A stretch of 44,408 nucleotides of DNA, from assembly GCA_030753015.1 (NCBI GenBank), contig JASMDC010000028.1, positions 1 to 44,408 of the forward strand, given 5' to 3'. A program made the position numbers and the translations under genes. How positions within the stretch are numbered: the first letter of the stretch is position 1; each line of letters starts with the position of its first letter. A model generated the notes under the pieces. It did no database searches and had not been told where the DNA came from. It saw only the letters and a list, made by a program, of their open reading frames with translations. Source of the DNA: Candidatus Undinarchaeales archaeon. GTDB taxonomy: Archaea; SpSt-1190; JASMDC01. This document shows positions 17,795 through 26,078 of the stretch, piece after piece.

Positions 17795-19306
17795 CTAGCT
17801 CTGGTCCCACCAGAACACGTCACGGAGGCACTTATACCGGTAATCGTTGTCGAGGATGATGTTGCAGATCTCGGTATTGTTGAACCTGCGAGCCGTCAGC
17901 CACCTGCACTTGTCGGCCCTGAGCTCTGTCGTTGAGTTGTCGCAGACCGTATGGTCCTGGGTGGAGAATGCCTCGCACACTGCTCGTTCATCCGCGTCCT
18001 CAAGGCTCACACAGATAGATTTATCCTCGGTAGCATGGGCTACCTCGATAAAGCAGTTTGACCGGTAATTGTAAGGAGGCTCATCGCTCTGGATGTTCTC
18101 ACAGATCGAGACATCCTCGACCACGGGGGCGACTCCTGATAGGCATCTGTCGCGCATGTCCTCTGAGGTGATCTGATCACAGACGTCCGTGCTCTTCATC
18201 GTGGGAGCAACATCTGCCAGGCAGAGCTCGCGGTACTTGTCGACAGTGATGCTCTCACAGGTAGCGGAATCACCGCGTATCGAAGTGACATTGACGACGT
18301 GTCCATAGCAGATGTTACGCTCACGCTCAGCGGTGAACCGTTCACAGACAGTGACGTCGGTATAGTTCATAGTTTCGGCGACATCGAGGAGACAGCGATC
18401 CCGGTAATCTAAATCGTCCACCTTGTCACACACGGCAGCGTCCTTCATGTAGTTCGCGAGCTGAGTGAGGCAGCCGTTCCTCCGCACCTTTCCCACGATG
18501 CGGTCACAGATGGCCGCGACGGGCTGATTGTCGAATATGAGGAGGAAGCATTTGTCCCTGAGGTCGTCGGAGATTATGTTGTCGCAGACGACGAAAGCGT
18601 TCTTGTCCTGCACCACGTCAATGAAGCACGCCTCAACACCGGGAGGAAGGGGTGGCTTCGGACACCCCGTGCTGCGCTCCTTGGCGATGTTAAGGAAGCA
18701 CTGGTCGCGTTCTTCATCATCATCTATACGGTCGCAGAGGTTACCGTCCAACTCCTCGATCGCGACCTCCTGATAGCAGTATTGGGCATCTCCACCCTCG
18801 ATCTCGCAGACCTCCACCTTGGTGAGGGTCTTCTCGGAATGGACCGCTCGCTCGGTGCAGCAGTGGCAGAGATCGTCGCAGATCTCGTTCAGTTCACAGT
18901 CGGCATTGTGAGCGCAACAGCGTCGGCCCTCGTCACAGCAGATACCGTTCACACAGTTAGCGCTGCCGCAGTTCTCGTTCTTCTTACAGGATTCACCATT
19001 GGGAAGCACGAGCGGCCGCTTCTCAGGAGTAGGCTCAGGCGTGGCCTCGATCGTAGGAGCGGCAGTAGGCGTTGGAGTGGGAGTGGCCGTCGGAGAAGCA
19101 GTGGGAGTCGTCGTCATAACAGCAGTGGCCGTGGGCCGCTGGGTAGCAGTGGGTTTCGGAGTCGCCCGGGGCGTCGCTGTCGGAGTGGCCTCAGCAGGGG
19201 CCTCACGGCTAATGCAACCGGTAAGGAAGGCCATGGCCAGAACCACCGCCAATAACACGAGGGATGATCTGACGATATTAACGCGTTTATGGGGGTGCCT
19301 TCCCAT
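17795..19306 (-). CDS. Lipoprotein with Thr/Pro stalk and about 13 two-Cys repeats
   Basis: The protein has 503 residues from ATG 19306, a leaderless start 30 nt from a TATA-like box; an in-frame upstream start would include the promoter. A basic N-terminus and LLAVVLAMAFLTGC form a lipoprotein signal, the Cys being the lipid site. A Pro/Thr/Ala-rich stalk of about 60 residues follows (likely O-glycosylated or extended), then a Cys module (NGICCDEGRRCC) also seen in the giant and 707-residue proteins. The rest, roughly from residue 160, is about 13 units of 23-31 residues of the type CDxIxxxxxRDxCLxxVA, each with two cysteines. Such CDxI...C repeats predict small helical hairpins clipped by disulfides. 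The family function is not known to me. The gene stands alone between the glycan operon and the giant gene. Confidence 0.85.
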   Translation of the reverse strand: MGRHPHKRVNIVRSSLVLLAVVLAMAFLTGCISREAPAEATPTATPRATPKPTATQRPTATAVMTTTPTASPTATPTPTPTAAPTIEATPEPTPEKRPLVLPNGESCKKNENCGSANCVNGICCDEGRRCCAHNADCELNEICDDLCHCCTERAVHSEKTLTKVEVCEIEGGDAQYCYQEVAIEELDGNLCDRIDDDEERDQCFLNIAKERSTGCPKPPLPPGVEACFIDVVQDKNAFVVCDNIISDDLRDKCFLLIFDNQPVAAICDRIVGKVRRNGCLTQLANYMKDAAVCDKVDDLDYRDRCLLDVAETMNYTDVTVCERFTAERERNICYGHVVNVTSIRGDSATCESITVDKYRELCLADVAPTMKSTDVCDQITSEDMRDRCLSGVAPVVEDVSICENIQSDEPPYNYRSNCFIEVAHATEDKSICVSLEDADERAVCEAFSTQDHTVCDNSTTELRADKCRWLTARRFNNTEICNIILDNDYRYKCLRDVFWWDQS

Positions 19307-19328
19307 AGGCCGTGGTTCGTCACAAATG

Positions 19329-19336
19329 TTTATTAA
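19329..19336 (-). promoter_or_regulatory. TATA-like box for the Cys-repeat lipoprotein
   Basis: TTAATAAA on the minus strand, 30 nt upstream of ATG 19306. It overlaps the last codons of the GT-C/WD40 gene (stop at 19333), so the lipoprotein likely has its own leaderless transcript although it follows the operon on the same strand. Confidence 0.55.
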
Positions 19337-21879
19337 CGTGAGCGTTCCGGCGCGGGCCTCGGCCATGACACTAGCTTCCCATCACCTCGGCCTGCCAGCA
19401 CACGGCACGGAGTGAGCGCAACACTGTACATTGACGAACCTGTTGTGCTATTAAGGAGCAGGCTGCCGGTCGTCCGATCCCATACGAGAACGGTGCCATC
19501 GAGCCCTGTGGAAGCCAGGACCTCATGGTCACCATCAAGGGCCGTCACGGCCGAGGTATGACCTGAGATGTTACGGACGAACCTTATAGTACCGTCCCCT
19601 ACGCGCCAGACCTTGATCTTCCAGTCCATCGAACCGGTGTGGACGTCACGTCCATCGGACCAGGTCGAGAGCACGGAGCCTGTGTGGGCGGCCAGTACCC
19701 TGTCGGGTTTGAAAGTGGTACCCGACCAGGCGAGCACCCTGGCATTGAATCCACCTATAACGGCCATGCCTCTGGCGATGGCTACCTCTGTAAGGGGACC
19801 CTGACCGGGCACGAGAGCATTTAGACGCTTTCTGCTCCCCGTATTCCAGATCTTGACGGTACCATCATGAGATGATGATACCAGTGAGGTCCCGTTCCAT
19901 GTGAGCCCGAATACGATCTCTCGGTGTGCCGGCCAGGTCCCAAAGGCAGCCAAGTCCGTCAGCGACCACACGGATATGGAACCGTCAAAGGAGCCAGCGA
20001 AGAGAGAAGTATCATTGGCGGCAAGAACAAAGACCGTGCCACCGGGATTCGTAGCAGAAGCGAATTGAGAAAGATCACTATGAGCGAGAGCACGGACCGT
20101 CCCGTCCGCGGACCCCGTGTACACGACATCTCCCACGACAAGGAGCGCGGTGACATCGTCGTCATGGAGGTCAATTACCGCATGAGTGGGACATATATCA
20201 GTGTCTGCGCTCGTCAAGGTACCTATTCCTCGGCGGCACGAGGGCTGTACCAATACGGGCAGGTCAGCGCATGCGCGCTCCTCTGCAGTGCCTTTTCGCC
20301 ACCCGATTCCTGCTCCCACAGCTGCCGCACACATCCGCTCGTCCGCCACGCGTGCGGTGCACATACCAAAGGCTTCGGACGGGGCCAGATCCTCCTGCCA
20401 ACGCCATCTTAAAGCCTCGAGGGCACCAGCTATACAGGCGACGCGATCGGATCCGTTCTTTGTCTTATCACAAGGTAAATCCGATAATGCGACGGGTCCT
20501 CGTTCCCACGCTTCACCCCATCCGGCACCCCATGAGCAATACCGTTCGGAAACCTGTCCTTGGAGCAAAGCGCTGCAGTGCTGCGCTAGGCGGTCCCGAT
20601 CGTCGCGGTATCGCCAACCGAGGAACCATCCGGTCTCCTCCCGACACACGGGTTTGTATACCATGTCAAGGTCGGCGCCCCACCGTCCGGGCGACACGAG
20701 AGAGACGCTCGCCAGACCACCAGGCACGAGGAGCGCCAGGGCCACGATTGCAGCAGGCACCCGCGTACCGCGCTCCCAGAGCCGGGACACGCTGATAGCC
20801 GTCGCGGCCATGAGGGGGACGTACAAGGGCAGGAGATAGCGGGCAGCCCTGAGCCCCTTATCATCGATGACGAACGGGCCCATGGTATAAGCCAGCACGT
20901 GGAGAAGGGGTACGAGCACCAGCACACGGCCCAGCGCACCTTCCTCATTCCGGAATACACGTAGCGCCAAGAGACCGTACCCGGCCGCGAGCGACATGGT
21001 GTAGAACCACGACATTACCGTCCAGCCGGTAGATGGGACGGGGATGAATCCTCGCCGAGGCAGGTGCTGGAAATCGAATGATTGTCTGAGGTCCTGTGAA
21101 ACGAGCCTCATGAGCTTCCCGGTCGGCCCAGGCGACGAACTACCTGGTGGCGGTGAGTTCCCTCCGAGGATGTCGAATCCTTCATTATCGTTGGAGGCAT
21201 TGTAGACGATGCCCGGAAGGAATCCTATGATGATACCGGTCGTTATGACGATGAACACTACCGGTCTACGGTCGCGAATAGCTACAAGAATGAGGCATGC
21301 GAGCGCGAGTGGACCGGTATCATAGCTCACCCATCCCGCGAACCCGATGGCCAATCCCAGGAGGAGATAGGAGCGTGACGACCGTGTCGGACCTGCGATC
21401 AACGGGAGTGCTGCGGCGATGACAACGAGGTCGAAGGCCCTGGCCAGGAAGTGGTCACCGATCGTCATGAGGGTGCGGAAAACGTAGTGAGGTGGTGCGA
21501 GCACCAGCATCGCTGCCATGAGCGCTGCTGCACGCCGGCCTCCATATCGGTCAACGAGCCATGTCGCCAGAACGAGGATGAAGCATGAGACGAAGAGAGA
21601 AAGTGACTTAACCGTGACCGCATGTGCGCCGAAGAGCGCCACCAACGGTCTAAGGGCGTGTATAGTGAGCACGCCACCTCCTTTGTACGGCCATACATAA
21701 TCGTACGCGGACAGGTCAGGGCGCGAGAGCATCTCGAGAGCGACGGTACCATAGATGCACTCGTCCTCCGGGGCCGAGATGAAGGGCGAGGCCGTGTACA
21801 GCACGAGAGCGCGGAGGACGAGGTTCGCCACAAGGGCGATGAGGATAATACGACCCAGTGACGGCTTGTGGTCTGCCAT
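19333..21879 (-). CDS. GT-C-like polytopic membrane protein fused to a seven-bladed WD40 propeller
   Basis: The protein has 848 residues from ATG 21879, which has GGGGGGTG about 8 nt upstream; GTG 21885, overlapping the preceding stop as GTGA, is the alternative. Residues 1-410 are multispanning with the PMT/GT39-type (GT-C) layout: first helix, then an acidic loop motif (APEDECIYGT) where GT-C enzymes keep catalytic Asp/Glu. Residues 413-560 form a Cys-containing domain. Residues 561-846 contain seven WD-like blades with SxDGTVxxW-type ends (ADGTVRAL, FDGSISVW, HDGTVKIW, DWKIKVW, LDGTVLVW and two degenerate ones), a full propeller. GT-C enzymes move sugars from polyprenyl-phosphate carriers outside the membrane, so the propeller is probably extracytoplasmic. 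It is the last of five coupled genes. Transfer to protein or glycan is inferred; the fusion is unusual. Confidence 0.85.
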   Translation of the reverse strand: MADHKPSLGRIILIALVANLVLRALVLYTASPFISAPEDECIYGTVALEMLSRPDLSAYDYVWPYKGGGVLTIHALRPLVALFGAHAVTVKSLSLFVSCFILVLATWLVDRYGGRRAAALMAAMLVLAPPHYVFRTLMTIGDHFLARAFDLVVIAAALPLIAGPTRSSRSYLLLGLAIGFAGWVSYDTGPLALACLILVAIRDRRPVVFIVITTGIIIGFLPGIVYNASNDNEGFDILGGNSPPPGSSSPGPTGKLMRLVSQDLRQSFDFQHLPRRGFIPVPSTGWTVMSWFYTMSLAAGYGLLALRVFRNEEGALGRVLVLVPLLHVLAYTMGPFVIDDKGLRAARYLLPLYVPLMAATAISVSRLWERGTRVPAAIVALALLVPGGLASVSLVSPGRWGADLDMVYKPVCREETGWFLGWRYRDDRDRLAQHCSALLQGQVSERYCSWGAGWGEAWERGPVALSDLPCDKTKNGSDRVACIAGALEALRWRWQEDLAPSEAFGMCTARVADERMCAAAVGAGIGWRKGTAEERACADLPVLVQPSCRRGIGTLTSADTDICPTHAVIDLHDDDVTALLVVGDVVYTGSADGTVRALAHSDLSQFASATNPGGTVFVLAANDTSLFAGSFDGSISVWSLTDLAAFGTWPAHREIVFGLTWNGTSLVSSSHDGTVKIWNTGSRKRLNALVPGQGPLTEVAIARGMAVIGGFNARVLAWSGTTFKPDRVLAAHTGSVLSTWSDGRDVHTGSMDWKIKVWRVGDGTIRFVRNISGHTSAVTALDGDHEVLASTGLDGTVLVWDRTTGSLLLNSTTGSSMYSVALTPCRVLAGRGDGKLVSWPRPAPERSR

Positions 21880-21881
21880 GC

Positions 21882-22898
21882 TCACGGCACCCCCCGCAGT
21901 GCGTCCAGGACCTTTCCACCAAGGTCGGCGACAGTTCCTGAATTAAGACCGAGGAGGAGGCTCGCCTCGATGGGACCATAAAGGTAGCACCCGCCACAAG
22001 CAGACCTGTCCGTGAGCGTCATGAAAGCGTCGACCGAGGCGTCCCCGGGAGGGCCCTTGGGGTGGACCGCCTCGTCCAGCTTGGCGCAACAGGTGGCGAT
22101 CCCCCCGTCTGGTGTGATGTTACAGAATATGCGACCTGCCAGACACGATACCGAATGAGGGACTCGGGGCCACGTGTCCCTGAGCAACCGGAGATAGGGG
22201 CGGGACGAGAGCACGGGACGCCCACGCGCTTTCTCTTCCAGGAGGAACGTCGCAGCTGCTCGGACCTGGTCTCGTGACGGTACCAAGTCCACCGCCTCCG
22301 ATGGTGAGACATGGTCATGCTCACCCACTGGCTGGACAAGGAGCTGGGCACCAGCACTCTGAGCGACATCGAGGAACCCTCTGATGTCACTTGCGGTCTC
22401 CCGGGAAAGCACTCCCACAACGATCCGGCGGGGACCGCCTTTGGGAAGAGCGTCGAGCCCCTCCATGACGCGGTCGAATGTACCATCGCCCCGCGTGAGG
22501 TCGCAGACCTCGCGTGGTCCGTCCAAGCTGATGAGAAGAGTATCCAAATTTAGTATCCATGATGTGTCGTCTAATCCTGAGAGGAGCGTACCATTAGTGA
22601 CGACGCTTACAACGAGACCAAGGCGTTGGCCCTCGTCCACGAGCTGGCCGATGTCGGACCTGAGCAGGGGCTCGCCCCCATTAAAGCTCCACGAGACGCA
22701 TCCGGCCTTGGCGAAGGCCGTCATGAGGGCGATCACATCCTCAGTGCTCATCTCGTTGCCACCAGGACCGCGTCTGCCACAGTATCGGCATGTAAGGTTG
22801 CACCGATAAGTAAGGTGGCAGCTCACCTTCAGAGGGATGCGGGCACCCGCGACCGCACGGAGCCCACTTGTGGCAGCGCGCGCTAACCTACTCGTCAT
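21882..22898 (-). CDS. Radical SAM protein with SPASM-like C-terminal Cys region
   Basis: The protein has 338 residues. The CxxxCxxC motif is at C33-C37-C40 (TYRCNLTCRYC), followed by NGGEPLL, typical of radical SAM enzymes with SPASM/twitch C-termini (MoaA/PqqE/AstB-like group). C-terminal cysteines (CLAGRIFCNITPDG, ATCCAKLDE, CGGCYLYG) could bind one or more auxiliary Fe-S clusters. These enzymes use SAM to make a radical, often to modify peptides, sometimes sugars or lipids; the substrate here is unknown. The ATG overlaps the upstream stop by 11 nt and has GGAGGTGG about 8 nt upstream, one of the best SD sequences in the window. The position between a GT2 and a GT-C enzyme suggests work on a glycan, its lipid carrier or a glycosylated protein. 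Confidence 0.85.
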   Translation of the reverse strand: MTSRLARAATSGLRAVAGARIPLKVSCHLTYRCNLTCRYCGRRGPGGNEMSTEDVIALMTAFAKAGCVSWSFNGGEPLLRSDIGQLVDEGQRLGLVVSVVTNGTLLSGLDDTSWILNLDTLLISLDGPREVCDLTRGDGTFDRVMEGLDALPKGGPRRIVVGVLSRETASDIRGFLDVAQSAGAQLLVQPVGEHDHVSPSEAVDLVPSRDQVRAAATFLLEEKARGRPVLSSRPYLRLLRDTWPRVPHSVSCLAGRIFCNITPDGGIATCCAKLDEAVHPKGPPGDASVDAFMTLTDRSACGGCYLYGPIEASLLLGLNSGTVADLGGKVLDALRGVP

Positions 22899-23907
22899 GA
22901 GCTAGACCACCTCCAGGACCGCTCGCAGTGAAGGACGGACCTATCAAGGGGTAAAGGAGGGTGGCCGTTGCTGCCGCGCAGGCCAGTGCGAGCGAGGTCG
23001 CGATACAATAGATAAGGAACACATCGCCCTCGCGTCGGAACGCTGCTGCGTAAAAGGCACGGTTCGAAAGAACGAACGGCACCAATAGCACGATACCAAC
23101 GATGGCGAGAGTGTGTTCACGTACAACTGCAGCGATTACCAGTAATAGAAGGCCGGTGAGCGCGCACATAGCGCCGATCCCCCTCCCGCGGGAGGTGATC
23201 CCGGAGCCGAAACGGCGGGTGCGTCCAAAGAGGGCCAACCAATAAAGAGTACGTCGGAAGTAGCGCCGGGCGACCTGAGGGAACGGCCGGAAGAAATGCC
23301 GACAGCGGACCTCAGGATCGAGCAGGATGGTGTGGTGCTCGGTCACCCTGAAGCCGAGCTCGATGTCCTCCATTTCCACGAACCGCACGTCGAATCCGCC
23401 CACATCGTCGAACACGGAGCGTCGGATGGCGCCACACGCGGTCGTTATGTGGGTGAACGTCCGGAATCCCGAGAAGTTTGAGAACTTGCGCAAGGCCATG
23501 TACCGATCGAAGGGCGAGGCTGGATCGTTGGCCGGTTCGGGCTCGTACAAGCCGTTCACACCAGCAGCATCAGGATCAGCTACAAGGTCGTCCATCACCC
23601 GTACTGCTGCATCAGGGGAAAGCACCACATCGGCGTCCACGAAGAATATGATATCGCCAGTGGTCTCAGCAACGCCCCGGTTGCGTCCGTGGGCCGGCCC
23701 CGGGGCCGCGTCGTCCACAACCACTCGACATGACCGCTCCCGTGCTATCTCGACGGTGCGGTCCGTGCTCCCGCCATCGACCACGATTATCTCCACACCT
23801 GACAATGACTGGGCGAGCGCTGCGTCCAAGCACTTTCCGATGGTCATCTCGGCATTGAGAGTGGGAATGACAATAGAGATGACGGGCGAGCCCTCCTTTT
23901 CAACCAC
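22888..23907 (-). CDS. Membrane-bound GT2 family glycosyltransferase
   Basis: The protein has 339 residues from GTG 23907. This start has GGGGTGAG 5-7 nt upstream and overlaps the upstream stop by 8 nt; the nearby GTG 23916 is an alternative, and much longer reading would run through the preceding gene. A GT-A fold is evident: ISIVIPTLNAE, IIVVDGGSTDRT, the metal-binding DAD in DIIFFVDADVV, and the acidic FVEMEDIELGF catalytic region. Three C-terminal membrane helices follow from about residue 240. Enzymes of this form add a nucleotide-sugar-derived sugar to a lipid-linked acceptor at the cytoplasmic membrane face. It is third of five coupled genes. Donor and acceptor cannot be read from the sequence. 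Confidence 0.88.
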   Translation of the reverse strand: MVEKEGSPVISIVIPTLNAEMTIGKCLDAALAQSLSGVEIIVVDGGSTDRTVEIARERSCRVVVDDAAPGPAHGRNRGVAETTGDIIFFVDADVVLSPDAAVRVMDDLVADPDAAGVNGLYEPEPANDPASPFDRYMALRKFSNFSGFRTFTHITTACGAIRRSVFDDVGGFDVRFVEMEDIELGFRVTEHHTILLDPEVRCRHFFRPFPQVARRYFRRTLYWLALFGRTRRFGSGITSRGRGIGAMCALTGLLLLVIAAVVREHTLAIVGIVLLVPFVLSNRAFYAAAFRREGDVFLIYCIATSLALACAAATATLLYPLIGPSFTASGPGGGLAHDE

Positions 23908-24580
23908 GACGCTCACCCCAAAGTCCGAGTCTGAGCAAGCAGGCAATCCCCTCGGCGAGCCTGAACGGAGAGCCAAACTTGGCATCACCGTATTTGCGCG
24001 GTCTATGGGAGACAGTGACCTCCCCAAGGCGAGCACCGCGGAGGGCTAATAGGACGGGGAGATATCTGTGCTCGCCGGGTGCGAGCTCTAGCTCGCGAAC
24101 GAATCGTGCACGGATCGCGCGAATCGGGCAGTTCGTATCATGGAGTCCGAGACGGAACACAATCCTGACGAGAAGGTTGAACAACCGTGATGGCACGACC
24201 TTGGAAAGATAGGGATGACACCGAGTGCGGCGCCAGCCGATAACCGCGTCATGGTCGTCGTCCAGCTTGTCGAGGAGGAGTGGGACATCGGCCGGATCGT
24301 CCTGAAGATCACCGTCGAGCGTGACGATAATATCGCCTCGCGCGTGCTTGAATCCTGCCGTGTATGCGGCCGACTTCCCACGGTGCGCTCCCAGGTGAAC
24401 GGGGACGATCCGCTCGTCCTCTTGTGCCATCTCATCCATAGCCTCGGCGCTACCATCGGTGCTCCCGTCTTCGACGAGGATGAGCTCGATCTTGTCACCG
24501 ATATCTCTAGCCATGACCTCTTCGGCGAGGTGTGGGAGCGATCCCACCTCGTCCCATATGGGGACCACGATCGAGATCAC
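23900..24580 (-). CDS. DPM1-like polyprenyl-phosphate glycosyltransferase (GT2)
   Basis: The protein has 226 residues. It has the DPM1/GtrB signature: ISIVVPIWDE, ELILVEDGSTDGS, and DGDLQDDP, in which the DxD binds the metal-nucleotide sugar. The length matches soluble DPM1-type enzymes without C-terminal membrane helices. The family transfers mannose or glucose from GDP- or UDP-sugars to dolichyl or other polyprenyl phosphate, which would supply the GT-C-like proteins at 19333 and 42637. The start is GTG 24580, overlapping the previous stop as GTGA. Second of five coupled genes. Sugar identity is unknown. Confidence 0.9.
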   Translation of the reverse strand: MISIVVPIWDEVGSLPHLAEEVMARDIGDKIELILVEDGSTDGSAEAMDEMAQEDERIVPVHLGAHRGKSAAYTAGFKHARGDIIVTLDGDLQDDPADVPLLLDKLDDDHDAVIGWRRTRCHPYLSKVVPSRLFNLLVRIVFRLGLHDTNCPIRAIRARFVRELELAPGEHRYLPVLLALRGARLGEVTVSHRPRKYGDAKFGSPFRLAEGIACLLRLGLWGERRG

Positions 24581-26043
24581 GTGATGTCACGCTCCCCCTT
24601 CATGAGGAAGGAGTTGATGAGACAGGACAGCCCTGTTACGTTCTTCTTGACATCGCACAGGTCCCGGATCCGTGTGATGCGGTGGAGAACGTACTCGGGT
24701 CGCATGAAGAAGGAGCGGAGGGACCTCCGCTCGAGGCGGTTGAGCTCCTCGCCGGTCATGATACCCAGCTCATCACGTCGTACGTCGGTGAGCTCTCCGA
24801 GCACGAGCGAGGGTCCACCCTCAAGGCCCTCGAACTCATCGGTGGCGTGATAGAAGCTGAGTGGAGTGAAGTTCGCGTAATCGAGGTCCAGCGTTTTGGC
24901 GAATCGTACGGTCTCGGCCACGTCCTCCTCGGTCTCACCGGGGAAGCCGATCATGAAGAATCCGAGCACCTCGAGCCCCGCTTCGCTTGCATGGCCCACT
25001 GCCTCGCGCACCTGGTCGAGGGTGATCCCCTTACCTATCTCGTCCAACACGCGTTGTGATCCTGATTCGATCCCAAAATAGACCGTTCGACAACCTGCCT
25101 CGCGCATGAGCCTGAGGATGTCACGGTCCACGGCATTGGCGCGTACGTTCGCATGCCAGACTATGTTCAGCTTCGCATCGATCATGGCCTCACAGATGGC
25201 CTGAGCGTTGTTCCGGGGCACTGTGAACACGTTGGAGAAGAACATGATATCGCGCACGCTGTACTGCTCCCGCAGCCAGTGCAGCTCCTCGACGATGTTC
25301 TCGGGAGACCGCCAGCGGAAGTCCTTTGCCGAATCGCAGAACGTGCAGTTGAACGCGCATCCCCGGGAGTCGATGACCGAGGAGCAGGGGAGGAGGTGGA
25401 ACCGGTTCTGGGTCGGGATGTAGTCGGCCAGGTCGATGAGAGAATAATCGGGGAAGGGGAGCGTATCAAGGTCGCGGACACCAGGTAGAATTCCCCCATC
25501 CACGGGCCCGTCCGCTGTCCGCGCAATTATACCACGCATGCCTGCGAGCGGCTCCCGTGTCGATGCGCGACGGACAAGTTCGGTGATAAGGGGCTCGCCC
25601 TCACCAGGGATGATAGCGTCGAGAGTCGGGCACTCGACAAGGAGCCGTGCGCCCATCCTGCGAGCATGGGCCCCACCGGCAACGATGGTGAGGCGGGGAA
25701 ACCGCTCTCGGAGCCGTGTAATGCTCGTGCGGTCACGGGGCCAGTTCTTGGCGTGAAGCTGGACGGCAAGGACATCCGGACGCCACTGCTCGATGACACG
25801 GACGAAGTCATCCAGCGAGTAGGTGAATCCGTCGAGGAACCGGGTCTCCACCCCATCCAACCGGAGCACTGAGGAGAGGTACATAAGGCCCAGAGGGGGA
25901 CTGGTCCCCACCCATGTACCAGAGTCGCCGGTGAGCCACTGAACCAGGGAGTTCGGTGTGTACTGGAAAGCAGGGCGCATGCCGTCATAATCCCAGGGCA
26001 GGGACGCGAAGAGTACCCGTACCGGTGCATTCTTCTGACTCAT
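24577..26043 (-). CDS. B12-binding-domain radical SAM protein
   Basis: The protein has 488 residues. The N-terminal 180 residues resemble a cobalamin-binding Rossmann domain (VGTSPPLGLMYLSSVLR, then DVLAVQL and IVAGGAHAR); the usual DxHxxG motif is not evident, so base-off His ligation may be absent. The radical SAM cluster is C229-C233-C236 (SRGCAFNCTFC), with later GIESGSQRVLDEIGKG and IGFPGETEEDV typical of the family. Relatives methylate or rearrange unactivated carbons in lipids, cofactors and natural products, including hopanoids and archaeal tetraether lipids. It opens the five-gene coupled set, starts leaderless at ATG 26043 about 32 nt from a TATA-like box, and probably modifies a sugar, a polyprenyl lipid or a membrane lipid. 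Substrate unknown. Confidence 0.88.
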   Translation of the reverse strand: MSQKNAPVRVLFASLPWDYDGMRPAFQYTPNSLVQWLTGDSGTWVGTSPPLGLMYLSSVLRLDGVETRFLDGFTYSLDDFVRVIEQWRPDVLAVQLHAKNWPRDRTSITRLRERFPRLTIVAGGAHARRMGARLLVECPTLDAIIPGEGEPLITELVRRASTREPLAGMRGIIARTADGPVDGGILPGVRDLDTLPFPDYSLIDLADYIPTQNRFHLLPCSSVIDSRGCAFNCTFCDSAKDFRWRSPENIVEELHWLREQYSVRDIMFFSNVFTVPRNNAQAICEAMIDAKLNIVWHANVRANAVDRDILRLMREAGCRTVYFGIESGSQRVLDEIGKGITLDQVREAVGHASEAGLEVLGFFMIGFPGETEEDVAETVRFAKTLDLDYANFTPLSFYHATDEFEGLEGGPSLVLGELTDVRRDELGIMTGEELNRLERRSLRSFFMRPEYVLHRITRIRDLCDVKKNVTGLSCLINSFLMKGERDIT

Positions 26044-26068
26044 TCGTTCGAGGTTACGTTCTGTTGTT

Positions 26069-26076
26069 TAATAAAA
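26069..26076 (-). promoter_or_regulatory. TATA-like box for the radical SAM/glycosyltransferase operon
   Basis: TTTTATTA on the minus strand in the 35-bp gap behind the flippase-like gene, about 32 nt upstream of ATG 26043. It predicts a leaderless transcript 26043-19333; read-through from 27080 is also possible. Confidence 0.6.
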
Positions 26077-26078
26077 GG

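Noticed and set aside
19366-19366. Upstream start for the Cys-repeat lipoprotein
   Set aside because: It would translate through the TATA-like box and put 20 extra residues ahead of a normal lipoprotein signal.
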